Source: Tenacibaculum agarivorans
GTDB taxonomy: Bacteria > Bacteroidota > Bacteroidia > Flavobacteriales > Flavobacteriaceae
Assembly: GCF_001936575.1 (NCBI RefSeq)
Contig: NZ_MSMP01000013.1
Location: forward strand, 62,001-126,000
Direction: 5' to 3'
DNA length: 64,000 nucleotides
Part shown: piece by piece, positions 59,108 through 64,000 of the stretch
Layout: every line of letters starts with the position of its first letter
How positions within the stretch are numbered: position 1 is the first letter of the stretch
Translations under genes and position numbers: made by a program
Notes under the pieces: model-generated
Seen by the model: only the letters and a program-made list of their open reading frames with translations
What the model was told of the DNA's origin: nothing
Databases searched by the model: none

Positions 59108-59196
59108 TTAACCAAATTAAATTTATCTGATCAAGAAATAAAAGATGTCATTTCTTTTTTGAAACACTCAAAAATGAAGTAGAATCATATGAATAA
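59108..59196 (+). pseudogene. frameshifted remnant of a small protein gene
   Basis: The stretch reads LTKLNLSDQEIKDVISF and then, after a one-base shift in a T-run, ETLKNEVESYE ending in TAA. The amphipathic helix-like sequence looks like real coding DNA, but the upstream ATG (59104) is out of frame and a shift breaks the middle. No family recognised. Confidence 0.35.
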
Positions 59197-59233
59197 GAAA
59201 AACAACCTCGTAATCAATTAAAAACTATAAAAT

Positions 59234-60673
59234 ATGATTTTTTTCAAAAAACTACTTTTTGCATTAACAGTTGTTGTATCGGTTTCAACAGTTTCTTCTC
59301 AATCTTCTAGTACATTAAATTTAGATAGAAGATATGATGAAGTTTCATGGTTAATTAACCATAATGCTTATCAAAACCCAGAAATTAATGCTTCAGACAA
59401 TGGTCTCACAGGAGGGTTAAATCAAGCACACTCTGTGAATACACAATTAAATAATGGGGGAAGAAGCTTTATGATAGATTTACAATACGGTAGAACTACG
59501 AACTTTTTTAAAGGTCGTTTTTTAAGATTAGGGCATGGACCAGCTGGTTTCGCATATTGGATGGAGATGTGTGATTTCTTATCAAAAATTAATAACTTTT
59601 TAAACAATAATAAAAACGAAATTATCACATTACATATGCAAATAGATAATGGTGTTACTGTAAATCATATCAAAGATGCTTTTGCAGGAAAAGGAAATAG
59701 ATGTAGTTCTAGTGCAAATGTGATGAAATATGTATATGCTCACCCCAACAATCTACAAGTTTGGCCTACATTAAAAAAATTAATTAACGATAATAAAAGG
59801 TTAATTGTATTATCGGAAAAAGATTTTGGAAGTAGCGCCCCTTCTTGGTTACATTATGAATTTAAATTTACACGCCAAAACGATTTTGCTGCAAATCAAG
59901 TATCAGAGTTAAGCCAAAAACATCGTTTTGAAATTGCAGGAAACCCAGGAAGAGGAAATAATAAAACCTCTTTGTTAACAATCAATAACTTTGCTGTAGA
60001 CGCACCTTTAGGAGTAGGAGATAAGAGCAAAGCAAAAGATGCTAATGAGTACAATCGTATGTATAATAAGTTAATTAGAAGCTGGTTTTCATTTGGAAAA
60101 AGACCATCTATGGCTGTGGATTTTTATGAGCAAGGTAATTATTCAGCACGTAATGTAATGAATGAAGCGAATAGAATTAATGAAGTAAGAGGTAGATTTA
60201 AAAAAGCAGATGGAAGCAACTTCGAAGATTATGTAGTCGTAAACTCAAGTTTAGAATCAAATTGGTACATACATGGAGCTAAAGCTAGGGCACGTTTGTA
60301 TTACTCATTTCCAGCTAGACCAGGGGAACCAAGAAGAATAAAATTCTCACATCCGAATTATAACTTTACTCCACAAGAAATTAATTTAACGAATTATGAT
60401 GGAAAAAATAAGAGAACATTTCGTGTTGATGTTACAGTAACACCTAAAAATGCAAGAAGAAATATAGTTTCAACTGTAGAGTTAAAGCAGAATTTAGATC
60501 AAAAGATAGATATCCAAGTTTATGATTTTAATGGAAGATTATTATTAGAATTAAAAAACACGAAGTCATTGGAAGAAAATTTTTCTCGTATAAATGATTT
60601 AAAAACAGGTGTATATATAGTAAGAGGATTTGTAGATGGAAAAGCATACACTAAAAAAATAGCTATAAAATAA
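59234..60673 (+). CDS. secreted PLC-like phosphodiesterase with T9SS C-terminal sorting domain
   Basis: 479 residues with a Sec signal cut near SSQ. Residues 35-340 fit the TIM-barrel of the PI-PLC-like phosphodiesterase superfamily: His43 in SWLINHNAYQNPE, Asp82 in MIDLQYGRTTNF and His101 in RLGHGPAGFAYW occupy the places of the two catalytic histidines and the acidic partner. The last 75 residues (IDIQVYDFNGRLLLELKNTK … GVYIVRGFVDGKAYTKKIAI) are a type A T9SS sorting domain, so the protein should cross the outer membrane and be released or fixed on the surface. Expected substrate is a phospholipid or GPI-like head group, not proven. Confidence 0.82.
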   Translation: MIFFKKLLFALTVVVSVSTVSSQSSSTLNLDRRYDEVSWLINHNAYQNPEINASDNGLTGGLNQAHSVNTQLNNGGRSFMIDLQYGRTTNFFKGRFLRLGHGPAGFAYWMEMCDFLSKINNFLNNNKNEIITLHMQIDNGVTVNHIKDAFAGKGNRCSSSANVMKYVYAHPNNLQVWPTLKKLINDNKRLIVLSEKDFGSSAPSWLHYEFKFTRQNDFAANQVSELSQKHRFEIAGNPGRGNNKTSLLTINNFAVDAPLGVGDKSKAKDANEYNRMYNKLIRSWFSFGKRPSMAVDFYEQGNYSARNVMNEANRINEVRGRFKKADGSNFEDYVVVNSSLESNWYIHGAKARARLYYSFPARPGEPRRIKFSHPNYNFTPQEINLTNYDGKNKRTFRVDVTVTPKNARRNIVSTVELKQNLDQKIDIQVYDFNGRLLLELKNTKSLEENFSRINDLKTGVYIVRGFVDGKAYTKKIAIK

Positions 60674-60697
60674 AGTTTAGTATAATTTACAAAGAAG

Positions 60698-60726
60698 AAA
60701 AGCATCTCGTTTAGAGGTGCTTTTTT
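60698..60726 (+). terminator. intrinsic terminator after the PLC-like gene
   Basis: An 11-bp stem AAAAGCATCTC / GAGGTGCTTTT with one G-U pair, a 5-nt loop and a T-run. Confidence 0.85.
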
Positions 60727-60806
60727 ATAAATAATTATTATTAGCATATAATTTTTTGGTATTCAAAATCTACATGTCAGGATTTTTTAGATACTTCAAA
60801 AAATGG

Positions 60807-60814
60807 TATCTTCG
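60807..60814 (+). promoter_or_regulatory. possible -7 element of gltA
   Basis: TATCTTCG, one mismatch from TAnnTTTG and of the same TTCG type as the rplC box, 33 nt upstream of the gltA ATG. Confidence 0.4.
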
Positions 60815-60847
60815 TTGCAACATTTAAATTAAAAACGATACACAAAA

Positions 60848-62134
60848 ATGTCAGAAATAGCGAAATTACAAATTGGCGAAAATACCTATGAATTTCCGTT
60901 AGTTAAAGGAACGGAAGATGAAGTTGCAATAGATGTTAAAACATTAAGAGGAGCTACAGGAGGAGTAATCACTATAGATCCAGGTTTTAAGAATACAGGT
61001 TCTTGTCAAAGTGCTATTACATTTTTAAATGGAGAAGAAGGTGTATTACGTTACAGAGGGTACTCAATTGAGGAGCTAGCTGAAAAAGCTGATTTTTTAG
61101 AAGTTGCTTATTTATTGATTTTTGGTGAATTACCAACTCAGGAGCAATTAGATAAATTTTACAATGATATCTTAGATAATGCAATTGTAGACGATGATAT
61201 TAAAAAGATCATTGATGCATTTCCTAAGAACTCTCACCCAATGGGGATATTATCTTCATTAACATCAGCATTAACTGCTTTCAATCCTTCATCTGTTAAT
61301 GTAGATTCAGAAGAAGATATGTACAATGCTATTGTGAAAATAATGGGTAAATTCCCAGTTTTAGTAGCTTGGACAATGCGAAAAGTTAAAGGTTTACCTT
61401 TAAACTATGGTTCGCGTAAGATTGGTTATGTAGAGAATGTTATGAAGATGATGTTTGAGAAACCGAATGAAGATTATGAAATCAACCCAATTGTAAGAGA
61501 TGCACTTGATAAATTATTAATCTTACATGCTGATCATGAACAAAACTGTTCTACATCTACGGTAAGAATTGTAGGTTCTTCTCATGCTGGTTTATTTGCT
61601 TCTATATCTGCTGGTATTTCAGCTTTATGGGGACCATTACACGGTGGAGCCAACCAAGCGGTATTAGAAATGCTAGAAGCAATTAAAGCTGATGGTGGAG
61701 ATACTAAGAAGTACATGGGTAAAGCTAAAGATAAGGAAGACCCTTTCCGTTTAATGGGATTCGGACACAGAGTATATAAAAACTTCGATCCACGTGCAAA
61801 GATTATTAAAGTAGCTGCTGATGAAGTGTTAGACGATTTAGGAGTTGAAGATCCAGTATTAGATATAGCAAAAGGTTTAGAACAAGAAGCTTTAAGTGAT
61901 GAATATTTCGTGAAAAGAAAGCTATATCCTAATGTAGATTTCTATTCTGGAATTATTTACAGAGCTATGGATATTCCTGTTGAAATGTTTACAGTAATGT
62001 TTGCTTTAGGACGTTTACCAGGATGGATTGCACAATGGAGAGAGATGCGTTTACGTAAAGAACCAATTGGTCGTCCTCGCCAAGTATATACAGGAGAGAA
62101 CTATCGTCCTTTTGTTAAGATAAATAAAAGATAA
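60848..62134 (+). CDS. gltA: citrate synthase
   Basis: 428 residues, type II hexameric-form length. The three catalytic residues are visible: His in LHADHEQNCSTS, His in MGFGHRVYKNFDPR and Asp in NVDFYSGIIYRAM. Condenses acetyl-CoA with oxaloacetate. Single gene with its own terminator. Confidence 0.97.
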   Translation: MSEIAKLQIGENTYEFPLVKGTEDEVAIDVKTLRGATGGVITIDPGFKNTGSCQSAITFLNGEEGVLRYRGYSIEELAEKADFLEVAYLLIFGELPTQEQLDKFYNDILDNAIVDDDIKKIIDAFPKNSHPMGILSSLTSALTAFNPSSVNVDSEEDMYNAIVKIMGKFPVLVAWTMRKVKGLPLNYGSRKIGYVENVMKMMFEKPNEDYEINPIVRDALDKLLILHADHEQNCSTSTVRIVGSSHAGLFASISAGISALWGPLHGGANQAVLEMLEAIKADGGDTKKYMGKAKDKEDPFRLMGFGHRVYKNFDPRAKIIKVAADEVLDDLGVEDPVLDIAKGLEQEALSDEYFVKRKLYPNVDFYSGIIYRAMDIPVEMFTVMFALGRLPGWIAQWREMRLRKEPIGRPRQVYTGENYRPFVKINKR

Positions 62135-62152
62135 TCATAACTAAAATAATAT

Positions 62153-62192
62153 AATGTCATTCTAGAGTAAAATTTGGGATGACATTTTTTTT
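62153..62192 (+). terminator. intrinsic terminator after gltA, touching the next start codon
   Basis: An 8-bp stem AATGTCAT / ATGACATT with an 18-nt loop, followed by an eight-base T-run. The T-run ends only 2 nt before the ATG of the DDAH-family gene at 62195. Confidence 0.8.
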
Positions 62193-62194
62193 AT

Positions 62195-63109
62195 ATGTTA
62201 CAACTAAATATTCAAAACGAGACTTCAAAATTAAAAGCTGTAGTATTAGGAACAGCAAAAAGTAATGGTCCAATTCCTAAGGTAGAAGATTGTTATGATC
62301 CAAAAAGTAGACAACATGTTATTGCAGGAACTTATCCTACAGAAGAAGACATGGTTGCTGAAATGGAAGCAGTAGCAGAAGTTTTTAGAAAGTACGATGT
62401 GCAAGTTTTTCGCCCTGAAGTCATAAAAGATTATAATCAAATTTTTTCTAGAGATATTGCCTTTGTCATTGAAGATAAACTTATAAAAGCAAACATTTTA
62501 CCAGATAGAGAACGAGAATACGAAGCTATTCAGCATGTAGTTTCTCAAATTAATCCTGAGAATGTGATAGAGTTACCAGAAGAGTGTCATGTAGAAGGAG
62601 GTGATGTAATGCCTTGGAATGATTATATCTTTATAGGAACATACTCGGGAGAAGATTACTCAAGTTATATTACAGCAAGAACAAATACGGATGCAGTGAT
62701 TGCATTACAAGAGTTATTTCCAGAAAAAACAGTAAAATCTTTTGAATTAAGAAAATCAAATGATGATCCAAAAGAAAATGCATTGCATTTAGATTGTTGT
62801 TTTCAGCCTATCGGAAAAGATAAAGCTATTTTACATAAAAATGGTTTTCTAGTAGATCGAGAATATGAATGGTTAGTGAATTTCTTCGGAAAGGAAAATA
62901 TTTTTGAAATTACTAAAGAAGAAATGTACAATATGAATAGTAATGTTTTCTCTATTTCTGAAAATGTAATTATCTCTGAAAAAAACTTTACTAGATTAAA
63001 TACTTGGTTACGAGAGAAAGGATTTACAGTAGAGGAAGTACCTTATGCTGAAATAGCTAAACAAGAAGGTTTGTTACGTTGTTCTACTTTGCCTTTAATA
63101 AGAGAATAA
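62195..63109 (+). CDS. dimethylarginine dimethylaminohydrolase-family amidinohydrolase
   Basis: 304 residues with the five-bladed amidinotransferase-like fold. Residues for guanidino substrates are visible: R86-D87 (SRDIAFV), E134-GG-D137 (HVEGGDVMP), His198 (ALHLDCC) and the nucleophile Cys296 (LLRCSTLPL). It probably hydrolyses methylated arginine or arginine-like compounds to citrulline; exact substrate uncertain (arginine deiminase or amidinotransferase relatives). No signal peptide. Its ATG sits directly behind the gltA terminator. Confidence 0.82.
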   Translation: MLQLNIQNETSKLKAVVLGTAKSNGPIPKVEDCYDPKSRQHVIAGTYPTEEDMVAEMEAVAEVFRKYDVQVFRPEVIKDYNQIFSRDIAFVIEDKLIKANILPDREREYEAIQHVVSQINPENVIELPEECHVEGGDVMPWNDYIFIGTYSGEDYSSYITARTNTDAVIALQELFPEKTVKSFELRKSNDDPKENALHLDCCFQPIGKDKAILHKNGFLVDREYEWLVNFFGKENIFEITKEEMYNMNSNVFSISENVIISEKNFTRLNTWLREKGFTVEEVPYAEIAKQEGLLRCSTLPLIRE

Positions 63110-63123
63110 TATGAGAACCAATT

Positions 63124-63534
63124 TTATAAAGGTTCATTAGGTTTTGGAATATCAATATTAGTGTTTAAAATAGGATTAAAGCTAATGGTAAACCCATCGG
63201 TGTGCCAAATGTAATTAGTCTTATAACCATTATAATAATAAAGATCCATAAAAACACCTAATTTATCCTTGGTTTGAAAATCTACAAATTGTTTTACGAA
63301 TAGGTTGCCTTTAATAGTAATGTCGTTTCTAAAATTATATTCTATATTATTAGAAGTACCGATAGTTATTATATCTGGAATATATAGATCCATAGGATTA
63401 TTTTTCCAAAATACTTTAGTAGAAATAATGAATGTTTCTTGATTGTTGTAATTTTGAATTTCAAACTCTATAACCAAGTTATCATTTAAACTAGGAAAAA
63501 CTTCATCTTCCCATATTTTCTTTTCTATATTCAT
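63124..63534 (-). CDS. hypothetical protein
   Basis: 136 residues, no signal peptide, mostly predicted beta-strand (NLVIEFEIQNYNNQETFIIS, FTISFNPILNTNIDIPKP). I do not recognise the family. Convergent with the DDAH-family gene (14-nt gap) and downstream of the stefin-like gene, from which a terminator separates it. Amino-acid and codon composition look like real coding sequence. Confidence 0.6.
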   Translation of the reverse strand: MNIEKKIWEDEVFPSLNDNLVIEFEIQNYNNQETFIISTKVFWKNNPMDLYIPDIITIGTSNNIEYNFRNDITIKGNLFVKQFVDFQTKDKLGVFMDLYYYNGYKTNYIWHTDGFTISFNPILNTNIDIPKPNEPL

Positions 63535-63568
63535 AGTAGATTATTGAATGAATTATCGTAATGATTTA

Positions 63569-63601
63569 AAAAGTCAGAGAAAAACATCTTCTCTGACTTT
63601 T
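63569..63601 (-). terminator. intrinsic terminator after the stefin-like gene
   Basis: A 13-bp perfect stem AAAAGTCAGAGAA / TTCTCTGACTTTT with a 7-nt loop, A/T runs on both sides. Confidence 0.9.
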
Positions 63602-63607
63602 ATATTA

Positions 63608-63898
63608 TTATAATTTTGTAATAGATACAATATGAGGTTTACCCTGTCCAGGTAATGGTTGGAATATCTCCACAATTGCTTCCCATACTACATCTGATGG
63701 AGGTACAGAAGCACTACATTTAAAACGGTAGTTCGTTCCAGCTACTACTTGAGTAGCTACTTGCTCTGGAGTGTAAATCACTCCTACAAATCCATTTAAA
63801 GCTTCTTCAAAAACAGCTTTATCTTCAGCTGTTAAAGGTCTGTAAGCTGTCCATCCACCTACTAATGTGTTTTCTTTTGTTGCAGTTTGATTTGACAT
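63608..63898 (-). CDS. cystatin (stefin)-like protein
   Basis: 96 residues, no signal peptide. Three elements of a type 1 cystatin are in the right order: GG at 14-15 near the N-terminus, the first inhibitory loop QVVAGTNY at 50-57 (identical to animal stefins in this stretch), and the second loop region IFQPLPGQGKP at 78-88, parallel to FQSLPHENKP in stefin B. The fold should bind papain-like cysteine proteases; the target in a bacterium is unknown. Strong terminator downstream. The call rests on motif order, not on a database search. Confidence 0.75.
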   Translation of the reverse strand: MSNQTATKENTLVGGWTAYRPLTAEDKAVFEEALNGFVGVIYTPEQVATQVVAGTNYRFKCSASVPPSDVVWEAIVEIFQPLPGQGKPHIVSITKL

Positions 63899-64000
63899 AA
63901 TAAAAAATTGAGTTTAGTTATTCCTACTCGTAAGGCTTTTCGGATTAACGCCTCTATAGTTAAACCCTATAGAAAAGTTTTTTAATTATATTAAAGCTTA
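63899..64000. other. upstream region of the stefin-like gene (window edge)
   Basis: About 100 nt, cut by the window end. The only structure is GGC / GCC around TTTTCGGATTAAC and two CTATAG copies 13 nt apart. No promoter box of the TAnnTTTG type is evident. Confidence 0.35.

Noticed and set aside
63115..63144. GAACC / GGTTC hairpin between the DDAH-family gene and the convergent hypothetical gene
   Set aside because: Only 5 bp with no T-run; too weak to call a terminator.

Overview
The window is AT-rich chromosomal DNA from a member of the Bacteroidota, almost certainly a marine-type Flavobacteriaceae. Four things point there: promoters of the TTTG/TAnnTTTG kind with no Shine-Dalgarno sequences, several SusC/SusD pairs, a secreted enzyme ending in a type IX secretion (T9SS) sorting domain, and the rpsL-rpsG-fusA-rpsJ / rplC... 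/ secY / rpoA ribosomal block. The genus cannot be fixed from sequence reading alone. No rRNA, tRNA, insertion sequence, prophage or CRISPR array was seen.

Layout. (1) 1-5.3 kb is a loose accessory stretch: DUF1203 protein, Crp/Fnr regulator plus DoxX-like membrane protein, DUF3291 protein, class A beta-lactamase, then about 1.7 kb of gene debris that includes a dead AraC-type membrane regulator and a lipoprotein stub. (2) 5.3-13.6 kb holds a His-containing membrane protein, YjjG-type nucleotidase, a three-gene envelope cassette (lipoprotein, DUF5723 barrel, secreted protein), RarA, rhomboid protease, Prx6-type peroxiredoxin and RlmB. (3) 13.6-35.1 kb, all on the minus strand, is a nutrient-uptake region: three SusC/SusD pairs, a Calx-beta-like lipoprotein, a large FG-GAP/UnbV lipoprotein overlapping a vanadium-dependent haloperoxidase, and a BamA/TamA-like protein. 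It has no glycoside hydrolase or polysaccharide lyase. (4) 35.2-55.3 kb is the str-S10-spc-alpha ribosomal protein superoperon. It is broken into transcription blocks by terminators and internal promoters, and a LytTR regulator plus acyltransferase sit between rpsN and rpsH. (5) 55.4-64 kb carries carA, a DUF1330 protein, eno, a secreted PLC-like phosphodiesterase with a T9SS tail, gltA, a DDAH-family hydrolase, an unknown protein and a small stefin/cystatin-like protein.

How the parts work together. The ribosomal genes are laid out for co-expression, and nearly every larger spacer in the block (before rplC, rpsH, rpsM, rpsD, rpoA and rplQ) can fold. This suggests several feedback or processing sites. 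The rplC leader looks like a transcription attenuator. The three susC genes share a promoter-like motif with an exactly conserved 17-nt spacer and a conserved hairpin in the early codons, so they are probably co-regulated although their substrates differ. The strongest candidates for something new are the LytTR/acyltransferase insertion in the ribosomal operon, the rplC attenuator with its embedded 27-codon ORF, the CAZyme-free SusCD/UnbV/haloperoxidase locus with its shared control signals, and the bacterial stefin-like protein.
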